NCBI RefSeq assembly: GCF_050908995.1
Contig: NC_135123.1
Location: forward strand, 14,880,001-14,944,000
Origin: Andrena cerasifolii
Lineage: Eukaryota > Arthropoda > Insecta > Hymenoptera > Andrenidae
Reading direction: 5' to 3'
DNA: 64,000 nt
Shown piece after piece: positions 38,666 through 51,400 of this stretch (position 1 is its first letter; every line of letters starts with the position of its first letter). A program made the translations under genes and the position numbers. The notes beneath the pieces are model-generated. The model made no database searches. It saw only the letters and a program-made list of their open reading frames with translations, and had not been told where the DNA came from.

Positions 38666-39710
38666 AGAATTGTGTTACACAAACAATCTGATGAATTAGA
38701 TACCGCTGATACACGAACCTCGTGGACATAGCCTTAATTTAGTCTTCCTCTTTCTCCCATTTGACAAAGTCGCAAGGATACGTGGTTTCCAATCTTCCCT
38801 CTTTTGTTTGCAATTTCCTCCAAGGATTTCGCACTCTGACTGATAAAGCTCGTAGGGCCAAGCAATATAAATTATTCCCGGGGAACTGGCGCGATAGCCG
38901 CTATTGTGTGAAACATAACCCAGCCATATTTTACACGACGAAGCTGAGATATATTCCCCGATAAATAAACGTACGAGCGCCATCGTAGATAAACTTTAAG
39001 CATGACTCGATTCCATACACTTCCTTCAGGAGTACACACTCGAAATTTAGGACCCCCGTTACATGCCGACGAATTTCATGCTGCAGGGTGTTATATGCGG
39101 CAAGCGACATAAACCCGGCTCGCAACGACGTTTGCTATAGAGATTTCTCTGTTCTGGTCCTCTCGCCCCGTGTAGACTCGGATGAAGGAGGAGGTTTAAG
39201 GCGGCGGTGCAAGAGGGGGGGCAATAGGAGCAGAGTGGGTGGAAAGGACTTGGCATATGCATAAGGGAACCTTACCGGTCTCCGACACCTTCGAACTGCT
39301 AAACCTCTCCACCCCCTCGGCCACCTTCTTCGTCCCGTACCTTTTTGGCTTTCGCCCAGGCACCGTTCTTTCGCTGGTTAATTAGATTTTGATGGCTGGC
39401 ATGAGCATTTGCATCCTCTATCCCGGCAACCCGCCGCTCTTCCCGCGCTCGCTCTGTCCCTGTTTCAGCATTTCTCTGTTTAACACTTTGCCCAAAGTGG
39501 AAGAGAAGCCACGGTCTCCACCCGTTCTCCACTTCCCCCCTTTTCCCGCGTTATTCTGCCGCTCCGCAGGGGAGAGTCGTTTAGCCCTTCGGATGCTTAA
39601 CTGCAAAGCGATTTAGCGGCCCAGGGGCCAAGTGTCAACAAGCCTGCATTACCCAGGTACGTACCTCCTAGCTGCAATATCCCAGGATTGGCTCTCCCTT
39701 GATTTCTTGC
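38666..39710. other. Stretch without recognisable gene
   Basis: Short ORFs on both strands overlap and lack motifs. The interval 39299-39550 is purine/pyrimidine biased. Nothing else was seen. Confidence 0.4.
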
Positions 39711-40328
39711 AAAGAGTGACCCAAGAAATAGCCCCTATTTGGGTCCCACGATTTTGGAACTGAATTTCGTGCCAAATGATAGCTTATGATGAGACATCAA
39801 TCACGACAAATTTTCAAGTTGAGGTTACAATTAGTTTCTGAGATATGAGAGGTGAATAGTTCGATGTATAGACTTTTATGTCATTCCGATAATTTAAACA
39901 ATTATTTCCAGGGGTTTTGCTGACTGCTAATAACGAATTTGAACTTAGATTTTCAAAATTCACGGAAAAGAAATCAAGAAATATAAATGTCTGTGTAGTA
40001 GGTGCGTTTTTAATATATCGTCCACAATGTTGAATTGGCCATTTGATTTTTTTTTCGTGAATTTTGAAAATCTAAGTTCAAATTCGTTATTAGCAGTCAG
40101 CAAAACCCCTGGAAATAATTGTTTAAATTATCGGAATGACATAAAACTCTACACATCGAACTATTCACCTCTCATATCTCAGAAACTAATTATCACCACA
40201 ACTTGCAAAGTTATCGGGATTGATGTCTCATCATAAGCTATCATATGGCACAAAATTCAGTTCCAAAATCGTGGGACCAAAGAGGTCTGGGTTAGGCTAA
40301 AAAAGGCCTCATTTTGAGGTCACTCTTT
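39711..40328. mobile_element. 618-bp foldback element with very similar long arms
   Basis: AAAGAGTGACC at 39711-39721 is matched by its complement at 40318-40328. The arms (39711-39972 and about 40046-40328) stay closely similar for about 260 bp, with a nearly identical inner run from GATATGAGAGGTGAATAGTT through to the GATTTTCAAAATTCACG side of the loop. The loop is about 70 bases (around 39975-40045). Flanks do not show TTAA, and I could not see a clear target duplication. It has no transposase. Such an arm length would give a long RNA hairpin if transcribed. Confidence 0.72.
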
Positions 40329-43300
40329 CGAGTGGAGCGTTAGAGCTGTGTTGGGTAATTTTCTGAGTGGAGCGATAGACTCGTATAGAAATGAGGATTC
40401 TGTGACGTTTATCAAGGAACTGTGAGTTTCTTGAGCAGCCTAATTATCTGATAGGGGATTAGCCACAGAATTAAAAAAAAAAATATAGCAGAGTTAGCAG
40501 CGCTATAGAGAAGCAAACGTTCAATGTCTAGATCATCTTGCCCTCGAAAAGAATTATGTACAGGCGTCCTCTCGTGAACTAGATGAAATCCGCGGATGAG
40601 ACTGGTTAGGAGAGCGTTCCGCACGCCACGAATTCCGACACGACGGGGTCAGAGGAACGAGAATACCTGGCGTGAGGGCAAACGTCAAAACACACCTCGT
40701 CCACCCACACGCATATATGGCCCTTTCGTTCCGAGAGGGTACACACTAACAGCTAAGATTCCTATGGGGCAGCCAATGACTGGAATGACTTGCACTCGAT
40801 GTCGAACCGAAGATCCCTCTCGGTCTTCGTTTCCCCCTGCCGGCATCCTTCGCCTCTCCTTCTCCAATCGACCAGGGAATCGTCATCTCTGTCAGTCAGG
40901 TTATCTTCTTCGAGGGAGGTGCAGGCTTAATTTAATTAATTCCATGCGCCATCTTGACAAGTGTGTGCCTCGTACGCGCATCCAAAGAATAATTTTCATA
41001 CTCATCCACCTTCCTTTCCCTCCTTTCAGCCCCGTCCCCTCCGCCGCCCTCCTCCGCCGCCTTCTCTTCTTTCTCGGCTGCCCCATACCCCGAGCGCTCG
41101 AACCGTTTCTTCGGTTATCAGATCCCCGATTCATACTCGTCAAGCGCGAGTGAGCTGGGAGAAAAAGAGAGGAGGCGAGGGGTGGGCACGGCGAAAAAAG
41201 GAAAGAAAAGGAAGAAAAAGAACGCATTTATCCGCTCCCATCTCGCCGGGGTCATTTGTCTTTTTGATGTCGCGCCGTATCTGATTCGTTAATTGCGAGA
41301 CCTTGCGTGTGATCGACTCTCCTCGGTTCGTGCAGAGAGGTGGGAGATAGGTCGGGCACCCAGCGGATATTTGGAATTGAAAAGATTTTTCGGCGATACG
41401 GCCAGCGACGAAGATTTATTGCAAAACTGTCGTAGCTGTTATCGAGTGAGATCTCTCGAGCATCGTCCGGCGACCTTAGCGATTGTTAGGAATCCATTGA
41501 CAGCTGTTTCGTCGTTTATTTCGCTCCGGCTGTATGAATATTTAAACTTCACTTATCTGCCAGGGAACGTCACTTGTCGCGAGAGTCGCGGGCGTTATTA
41601 ATTCACGTGTCTTAATGAATAACGTCTGAGGCGAGAGTGATCAGAATTGAAATACTTTACTCGTTCAACTGTTACCGAAGGAATGAAAAGAGTCATATCG
41701 AAAGCTCCGCGGAAGGGTACCATTCGATCCTGTAATCAGATCAGTTTGATTGCAGACGTCGGTCGGTTATTTTTCAACTAGCAATCGTGCGATCCGAAGA
41801 GTTTTCTTTACATCATTATCTTCGACAACTGCTACATCACTGTCGTTACTTTGCAAATCATTTTCAATAATGTGTTCGCGAATGTCCAATATTTGCATAC
41901 GCTTACTGTCATTTTGTTCAATGGCTGTCTTCGGCGTGTCTGCACGCGTTACACTCGTTCTCTAATACCTTCTTTCACTCGGCCGATTCCAGCCACCCGT
42001 CCGACGTCCCGCTGCAGCCGCGTCCGCGCGAGGTAGGTATTCCTTGATTGTAGATAGAACGGGACGGTTTCGATTTTATATGATTTAGTGCGGACGCCTC
42101 GAAAATGCTCGGCGTTTAAAGAATACCAGTAATTACCAAGAGCCGAGGAACCCGTAAAAGCGCAGGATCGGCCGAGGCACTTTGCGTTCCATTCGCGGCT
42201 GCTCAAGGTGATCCTGCCGCTGAGCATCACCCGAAGGAAGGAAAGGAAGAAAGACGGTCCATCATTTAAGTCGCCGGTCTCAAACCTTTAGCGCAGATTT
42301 ATGGGTAATCGAGGGGTCTACGGCGGGCATCGTCCACGAAAGCAGCGAAGCCTTCACGCTCGTCAATTGGCAGGAAAGAAGGAGCGAGCGTTACGGCGGA
42401 GTCGAAAACGCGATGGACGCGGGACGAGCAGTGAATTTATGTGTACTCGTCTCTCGTATCGACGCTGCTGGCATCTCACAAAGAGATACCAGGTCCCCTC
42501 GCCCCACGCCGATGGATCGATTACGATCTCCATTCGGACGTGTCGTGCCCCGGGGTGGTATTTAAAGTCCCTAATTTCCGATCAATCAAAAAACTTTTCG
42601 TGGAAGTAAAAAATGAATCACGTTGCGCTGGGCGGATCGCCGTTAACTAGACGTACAATGCCCCGCATTAGAGGAGAGAGGAGGCCCCTTTCCGAGGTGG
42701 CTCGCTCGTCAGACCCGGTGACCGCGGATAGCAGGGGGTGGCTCGAGCGAGGGAAAGAGACCGGCGCGTAAGGTCCTTGGACGTTGGGCCGGAGGAGGCC
42801 CGTGTGCGCTGGCGAACGTGAGAAGGAGAAGATGAGAGATAACTTCTCTCTTCATTGGCAACGATGAGAAATAGAAAAGGAAGGGAAACGAAGGCTGGCT
42901 TGTTGAGATTGGGTCGCTGTACAGGGTGTCGGGGAGGTGGGGGTGGGTTGGAGAAGGGGGTGAGAGATCCCGACGGTCGATAACTAACTCGGTGTGATCA
43001 CTGAAAAATGGCTGTCAAACATTCTTGTCCTTTTAACTCGCGGGAGCACCCCACCCACGGGGACCAGCGTCGTCTCTCGTCCTACCATCGGTGCTTTTCC
43101 TTCTTTCTCCGTCCCTCGTCGTCGTTCATTCTTACGGGAGGAACCTCGACGACCAGACTAATGGTTCATGAACGTGACGGATCGTGACTCCTTTGGAGGA
43201 GCACGGGTCGCTAGTTTCCGGAAGACGGTGGGTTATCGAAGTTCTCTTGATTCAGTAGTGGAACACTCGAACATTAAACAAGCTTCTCCTTCTTCTACTT

Positions 43301-46300
43301 CTTCTTCCGCGAGATTCATTTCCTGCCTTCCAACCTCTCCCTCTTTCAGACGTTAATTAAACAGCCTGTGTGTCGCGCGTACGCGTGGCAGTGCTTCTCC
43401 TACCGGCTGAAACAATAGTTGGCGATTTAGTACTTCGTACGTCGATCTCCGTTGTTGCTCCCCTTGACATTAATTGTTCTATCGAGGAGGGTGCGCGCGT
43501 TTGCTCGCCCTGTGGTTGTCATTCTTTAATAGAAACGCCTTTTCGAGTGCCCTGTCTGTTTCGCCGAAATTTCACGCACGTATCCACACGTTGTTACGGG
43601 CGATGGAACACAGAGACGTTGCTCGGTTAAAGTCACCAACAGCTACTGGCAAGATTATGAACGAGCTCGACTTAAGAAAGAATCCCCGTGTGCACGGGTT
43701 GCTCCAGTTATATTTATTTATTTTTCACCCTTCCACACTCGATCTTCTCTACCCTAACGGCTGGTATAAATTCTCCTATAAATGGCTCCTTAGCGACAAC
43801 GTTACTGCCAGTTCTCCGGGATAGAAAGAAAACTTGGCGACGACACGGGAAAGTGGTTCGCTAATTCCTGGTTATTCTGTCTCTTTATTTATTGAAAAAT
43901 GCGATCCTCGCAGGAGCGTAAGCCTTCTAGTTTACTTCTATAATGGTTCCAGAACGACATTCCGCAGTGCCATAAAAAGAATATCAAGCAGAGATGTAAG
44001 AAGGGCATCTTCAGTGATTTGAGAATTACAAACGAGAAGATCTTATTATTTCTTGATTTCCTTCTTACTGTTTCTTCTTCTGCGCTTGGATCTGCCATGA
44101 ATCGTTATTCCCAGTACCATTTTCCAGAAAACTCCACCAATAGTTCAGAATTCATAATGACTCCCGCATTCATGAAGCCATTACGGATATAAAACTGATT
44201 TTAATCCAATCTTACTCTACTTCTTGATGCCCAACTAACTTTACCCACCAATAGGCAACAAGAATGTCCAAACAATACTTTCATCAAGCCTTTCGTTACA
44301 CACGAATTTTGTAATAGTATTCGCATCCTCATCCCAATTACATTCGTGCCGAATAAATCCTCCTCTTCCTCAGGCACCACTTGTATTACTTGCACTCGAC
44401 CAAAGAAAGATCGGTCACTCCGAATGCGTAACGACGTTTTCCGTTTCTCGATCATAATCGGCATAGTTATCGGGCTAATTATCCGCCCGACGGGTCCCAC
44501 GGCCGAAAGCATCGGCGTGCAAAGCGGTGAAAAACCGGGGCCAAATACGGGCGGGCTGGGTTAATCAATTTAAAATAATCCGGATCGGCCGCAGAAGAGC
44601 GGAGGACGATCTTTCGCGGCAAACGTGCGCAGCATCTGATCCGCGAATCAACGAGGATCGGCGAGAGCCGGATGGAAGACGTTAGGCGGAGGAGAGGGAA
44701 GGAAGAATAAAGAGCGGAGAGTACACGGGGAGCATGGCGAACGAGGCCGAGAGGAGAGTAGAGACCAGGCTGGTCCCGCGTGTTGCCCGGGGGTGCCAAC
44801 CGCAGGATAATAATTTTATAATTGGGGGAATTACTCCGGCTCGCCGTGGTACAGTCCCTGTACGTGGCGTGGGAGGGTCCACCGACATTGTTTCCATCCG
44901 GACGGACGGGACGGCGATCTCCTCACCGGCTGTATCTCCCTTGGGACGAAGCCGTGGGTGAGATATGGCCGCATAATCATCGAATCATTATATCCACTCT
45001 CGAAATACCATGGGGCCGGAGCCACGGCCGAATTATAAAATTACGCGCAGCTTACTCGTTAAAAACATTATGAGCACTTTATCACAGGAACCGAGGGCCT
45101 CGGTGTGTAGAGCCCGGCCGGGGCCGCATCCTGCCGAGGAACGCGTCCCGAGGGCCTTGTCACGGGAAGGCCCGCTTAACCCGTGACCCGCGGGCTTTTC
45201 AGGTCTCTCGTAGGGGAGGAATGGAAAAGAAAAAAAAAACGAGAAACGGGGGGGGCATTGGCTATCAAACTTTTCGACCGTGATCGGCCGAGCAAGTTGT
45301 TTCGTTATTATATAATCTTCATTCCGAGCCTCGGTGCCGGGTACCCGTGGTCAATGAAACTTGAACCGACGTCGACTTTCGCAGTTTCTTCCGTTGGATT
45401 CCTCGAATGCCCTCGACAAAGCGCCGCGAGGCCCGAGCTGCGTCTCTGGACGGTGGGAAAAGGTGTATCCGAGAAATGGACTGTACGGTCGTTATCCCGA
45501 ATAATTACCCCATAACCTTCGAACCCCGCGGTCTATCCGTATTGGAACAAAGAACCACACAGTTACACCTCACACGGCGGCTTCGGACATTTTTCTACAG
45601 CACGTTCGCGGTAACTTCCACCTGCGGTATTCCATTCTCTGGTCTCTCCTACTTTTATCTGCCCCTACGGATTCTTTCTTGACTCCGGTGCCTTATTTCC
45701 GCGCGCAATGACGAGATATCGAAGCCCCTATCTTTCTATTCTAATATATCCAGCATAGAAATGCAATACTCCAGAAGAATATATTCCTCTCGGTAGAGTC
45801 GTTATGCGCAAAGATTGCATATAGCCCCTGCAGGTGCACTCTCCGCGCCGGGGTCAATATTCCGGTGTCTTCGTGGTAGGATGGTACTCTCGCAATACAG
45901 CTTTGGTGTAATTATGTTTCACGTCGTTAAATCTTGGGGTAATCTTGATCTCGGACGGGGAGAAAAAAGGACAAAGGTAAACCGACGGTTACTCCTTCAA
46001 ATGCTCCGCAGAATTTCGTGGCGAAAGCAAACGTTCCTTTGAACGTAACGAACGTGTTTAATTATCGCCTGCGTTGAAAAGATATCTCCTTGTATTACAC
46101 TTTCGTCGATTCTTCCATAACAGTTTTCAATCTTGGCTGCTCGGACGCTGGTTTCTCCCCCGACGCCGGGTGTATTTCGAGATAATCTCGGGGGCATTAT
46201 TCGCAGCGTCCGATTTGCAAAAATCGATACAGGAATCGTCGTTAAGCCTGCAATTATAACATTCGATTATTGGGCCGTAAGATATTCGAGGTCGAATGCA

Positions 46301-47845
46301 TCAGGGCGTACAGATCGGCCGGGACGAATGATTGGGTTCGCACGAAGAATGAAGATGATGACGAGGAGATGGAGTAGGTGAAGGGGGGGCGAGGCGTTCG
46401 TATTTCGTGAGGCTGCTAAGGTCGCTGGTTAGTTGCTTGGAAATCGAAATAATGAGGCATCGCCTCCTGGGCATAGTCATTGGATCACGTGCCACTGCGG
46501 TCGCGATCATTTCCCATTATTATTGTTATCGATCGCCGTGCCCTACCTTGCCCCCCTTCCCGCCCGGCTCTTTCCCCGTCGACCGATATTGCGACGACTC
46601 GTGGTACGTTCGGGCCGACCAATGGAAATCACTCGAATAAATTTAACTCTCGGTCTCGTTTCGGAATGCGCTGCCCGCCAGGTCTTCGAATCGTACGTGG
46701 ACCGATCGTGGACTCGGTGATTACAAAATTTTACACGATTTCTTTCCTCGATTTGTTCGGCTCCAGCGAACGGCGCCGCTTCGATCATGCTCTGGCAATC
46801 TTAGGCCTAAATTGAAATACATACTTTCTCAGATAGGCTTTCCTCGTTACACTTGCTGACGTTGCCGAACGTGCTCGAATATCCTCCTCCGGATCATTCG
46901 AAATCCTGCATTTTTCTTTCCCACGTAGTTTCAAATCGAACCGCCCAACGGGTGTTTTCTCTATAGACGCCGAACGTTGTCGATAAATTTTTAATCTCTT
47001 ACCGCTAAACACCGATCATTACACCGAGGGTGCAGGTCGAAAGTTTAGCAATAAAGAAGTTCCTGGAACTCGTATGGTTCGTTCATTACGGCGAAGCGAA
47101 TCGAGCGGGCGATCTTCCTCGTTGGTTTCATCCACTTAGGCAGATTCTTGAGCGAATTCCGGTGGACAGCTGGGCCCATCGGCGAGCGGAGTCTAATCTA
47201 ATCACCAAAAACTCACTCCACGCAAGGGAAACTCCCTTTATTTCGTTCACCATATACCGCCCCGGTACTCTTCCTCTTCAAGCGGCAAGCTTACGAGAGT
47301 TAACAAACTTGAGGAACGCGAACCACAGCACGAGCAGCCCCGAGAAGTAGCGTCTCATCTGGAGTTATTAGCAAAGTTCTCATTCCAAGGGGCATCTTCT
47401 TAATTATAGCTGTTATATTCTTAGCAGAAGTTACTAGGATCTGAGATTCTTCTGGCCCCCCTTGCGGTCGTTATCTCGCAGGAAGAGCTCACCACTTCTC
47501 CCCCCTCTAATAATCAAACTTCAAGCATTACTTTCTTCTCGAACCTGTATGTTTCTGTTGTTACAAGTTTTGTAAGGTGCATTTACATTGTGCTCCAATT
47601 ATAGAGATTCTTGGAACCTGCAACGTTCTATCCACTGGTCTACTATAATTGGCAAGGACAGCAAAATGTTCCTCCTGTAACAATGCCCTGAAGTGGTAGC
47701 TGGCCCCATTTTTCTTAGGAGTAACAAGATATTAAATATTATGTCTTGTTCTGAAAATAAGGATGTCGAATAAACAAACTTAAGAGTTTGTCAGTACAAT
47801 GCTACCGTCTTCAACTGTTTTACAGAAAGAAGAAGTTCTCTGTTC
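40329..47845. other. CpG-rich stretch without recognisable gene
   Basis: It contains a small duplicated phrase right after the foldback (GAGTGGAGCGTTAGA at 40330 and GAGTGGAGCGATAGA at 40365) and a purine tract at 41151-41222. Longer ORFs such as 40596-41153 overlap equally long ones on the other strand and show no domain. Confidence 0.4.
41151..41222 (+). repeat. Purine-rich low-complexity tract
   Basis: It is almost all A and G on the plus strand (for example GAAAAAAGGAAAGAAAAGGA). It explains the Lys/Arg/Glu-rich and Phe/Ser-rich ORFs that cross it. Confidence 0.5.
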
Positions 47846-48402
47846 GCAACCCTTAAGCTGGGAATCCACCTGGAAGCTAAGCTAAGCTAAGCCATGCTAT
47901 GCTGCGTTTTAAAAAAATAGTTTCGATACATTTTCATGGAACCGTTTCCACCAAAAGCTAAGCTAAGCTGTGCCATGCTATGCTATGTTTCAAAAAACAA
48001 CTTCAACACATCATTTTCCACCAAAAGCGATTGATGTTTCGGAAAAACAGCAAGGAATAGCACAGAAACGTAGCTTTTGGTGAAAAATGATGTATCGAGC
48101 TATTTTTTTTAAACATAGCACAGCATGGCAGCGCGTAGCTTAGCTTTTGGTGGAAACGGTTCCACAAAAATGTATTGAAACTAATTTTTTAAAACGTAGC
48201 ATAGCATAGCATGGCTAAGCTTAGCTTAAGCCGGGAATACATATAGAAGCTAAGCTATGCTATGCGGTGCTATGCTATGCCATGCTACGTTTTAAAAAAA
48301 TTAGATTCAATACATTCTTACGGAATCGTTTCCACCAAAAGCCAAGCTAAAACATAGCTTAGCTTAGCTTAGCTTCCAGGTGGATTCCTGGCTTCAGGTT
48401 GC
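47846..48402. mobile_element. Foldback MITE built from AGCTAAGC and ATGCT units
   Basis: The left end GCAACCCTTAAGCTGGGAAT and the complement of the right end GCAACCTGAAGCCAGGAAT both continue into CCACCTGGAAGCTAAGCTAA, giving inverted termini. Inside, the same end motif recurs facing inward near 48229 (TTAAGCCGGGAATACATA), so an inner palindrome (47851-48239) is followed by a partial third arm (48240-48402). Short runs of AGCTA, GCTAA and ATGCT repeat many times. The motif CGTTTCCACCAAAAGC recurs at several places in both orientations. No coding sequence is present. The superfamily is unknown, and I see no clear target duplication. Confidence 0.68.
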
Positions 48403-51400
48403 AGGTGGAATCCCAGATTTTGTCTCTGAATAATAATTTAAGAGAACCCATAAGTAATGCTCAACTGTTTTCCATTCCTCGCATAAACACTTCTTCCTAA
48501 AAACTTGAATTTCCCAAAGCTTATTTGCAATCAACCCTCCAAATGGTAGCCCCGCCACCTACAAAATCTCGCTGCTGGCAAGCATGCACACCGCGCCAAG
48601 AATTAGATGCACGAAATGGTCCATGAACAGTTAGTCAGGCGCAAGATGAAATGTTTACATCGATCGACGTGTTCGGAGCAATGGCAGGCCACCATGCAAT
48701 GTCCCGGGCTTCCTCCTCGATACTCCTCATCGAGGCTGCGAATCTCAGTCAGCGCGAAATTCTCACACATTATATCAGCGATCACTCACGACTGCTACCC
48801 GAGCTGGTCGTTCGCGGAACCGTTGCGCATGGGCACGCGATCTCCGATGCGAACACGATCGAGCGTATCGATACAGGGAGTCGACGAGGCCCAGCAGCAA
48901 CGTCCTCTTCTTCATCATCGGCACCAACCACAGCGGCGTGCATGCGCGGCAAACAGCTAAGTGCAGCTCTCTGTTAGAGGCTTCGCGAGCACGGGCTAAC
49001 AGAACGTTGTATAATGACCGGTAAGAGGTCGCGTCGAGGGAATGCCCGGACGAAAGTGGAGGGAATGCCGAAGATAGCCGATAAGTAGAAAATCGATGAT
49101 TCGGAGGCAGGTTAATTCCAGGTATACTGCCTACCCGATTATCATGCCCTCTCTCGTGACGGCGCTGCGCTGGCCGTTGGCATTAATACAACAAGATATC
49201 GCGGCCTAGTCAGCTATCCACGCGCAGCCTGACGACACTGCCTTCGATCGCGTTAAGGGAAGGAGAGCCACGCAGCTCGGATCGGCACGGACGAGGTTGA
49301 GCCTCGTAACGTCCCGGCGTACTTTAGATACGTCGCGTTAGAGGGTGTAAAGGGAAGACAAATGCTCCCTCCCTGCGCCGCGGATGCGCGAGTTCTCGAG
49401 GAGGATGAAATGAATATACATACGCGTAGCAGGGACGCGTTAAAACTTATGCTAATTCCTGGTATCAAAGGCAGCTGGCTGGTACGTGATCTTACGTTAC
49501 AGCCAACCGACGCCGTTGGCGTTAATGCACCCAAGAATTGTGGCCGAGCCCGTGCACAAAGTTGATGGGAGTTTATTTTCTCGCATTATGACAGTCGCCA
49601 TCTATTCTCAGGCTTGATACCAATAATCCACATGTTGCGCGTTTATGCTCGTCCGTGAGGTATTCCGGCTTAACAGTCCCTCTCTGTTTACGCAATTTGC
49701 ATTCGCATGCGTGTATCGCCTCCTCGAGCCCCCTCCTCGGTCCTGGCTGTCGTCGGCCACTCGAAAACGGGAAGATCGTTACCGGTTTATGTCGCGACGT
49801 CTTTAGCGCGACTCGTAAATTCGGACGGATATCGCGTGCTCTGGAGCATGCACTGCTGTTTCGATGGCGGAGTTATCTCGCAGAAATCTTCACGGTTTGC
49901 TTCTATCCGATGGCCGTGTAGTGGGACGCGTAATGCTTCGGCTTGCTCGCTTCTGATTGAAGAGGTTCGTCACCGGTTTAAAGTTTAAACCGTTCAGTCG
50001 CAGGCTGGCTTAAAAATCGAAGAATCTCTCGACGTGTAATGCTCGTAAGTCAATAGAGAAGCGTAAACTTGGCACACGTGTGGACGAAATTCCGTTATGC
50101 GAGGATGTAAAGTATCATTACGAGCGCAGATGGGGGACACGTGGTCCGTGAAATGTTAGTAACAGGTGTACGGGGTGTAGTTCAGTTGTTTGGTGAACGT
50201 TCATGACACGAGTCCGGCGGTGTGGTCGCGAAGGAAAAGAGAGGAAGAAAGAGTCCGATCGGGCCGAGCGCGCACAGCGATTACGCGGCCTGGCCCCGAA
50301 AAATAGAGGGCCCTGCGAGAGGCCGTTCCCGCGGGGCTAATTACGGAGGCACACGGTAATTAATCCGTTTTCGAGCAGCTCGTACACCGGTTGGCTCATT
50401 GTCGGGATTTACCGGGTGTCCCCCCCTACCACACGCCTCTCTTGTCTTCGTGTGCACGCGCGCACCCCGTTCTTTTGTCGGCACCGGCCGCGCATAAAGG
50501 GGGTCGTGCAGAGAGAAAGAGCGAGATAGAAGGAGAAAAAAACACGGCCTCGCGGACCCAAAGGGTGCCCCCGCCTTTTGATTCGAAACCGAGCGGACCC
50601 GGTGAAAAAGAATGAATGGACGAGGGAGGATGTGCGTCAGGCGCTGCTTTTTCCTTTTAGCCATCTCCTCCTCCGTCCCTCCCTCTGCTTCTGCCCTATC
50701 GACGCACACACGCGCTTTAACTCCTTTTGTCCTCCGATCCTGGATCAAAATTAGCTGCCTTCCAGCCATCGCTTTGTTTTCCCTCTGCACCAGGCCCCGC
50801 CTCAAAAAACTACTTATTACGCTAATTATACGCGGTACTGTGCACAATCATCCCTCCACTCTGCCGCCCCGCCGCGCTCGCCTGAGCCTCTTGTTCCATC
50901 AGAGCCTGTCCCGCGATTACCGCCAACTGTCGATTCGTCCCTGGTGTCGATTAAATCCGGCGTTTAGTCGCCACGGTGGATACAACGGAGCCTTATTGAT
51001 TCTTTTCTCTCCCCTGTTGCTGCACCAACGAGATCGCGCGATAACTGCGGCCAATGAATCCAACGACCGCGATATGCGAGCTGGAAGGTTAGAGTAGCGA
51101 ATGGTAGAACTTTCAGTAACAACGCGTGGAGTATTTGCAACCTGAGATCGGCGAAAAAGTTTCTGCAAAGTATTATCTGAACACCAATGCGTCGATCATA
51201 GAAGCAACATAGTCGTTCAATGAATTAAATGCACGTAACTTTGCTAATATGGGTTCTTATTGTGCATATATCTGCATATAGAATGAAAACTTGAGCGTGC
51301 ATCTGTTACGTTAGGCATGGTCACAATGAAACTCCAGCTACAGTGGGTGGACACACACTGGTCGGGGAGCATTTTCCTCCGACTAATTTCCTACACGCGC

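Noticed and set aside
40596..41153. 185-codon plus-strand ORF
   Set aside because: Its composition drifts from Arg/Thr to Pro/Leu across a pyrimidine tract, with long overlapping minus-strand ORFs and no motif.
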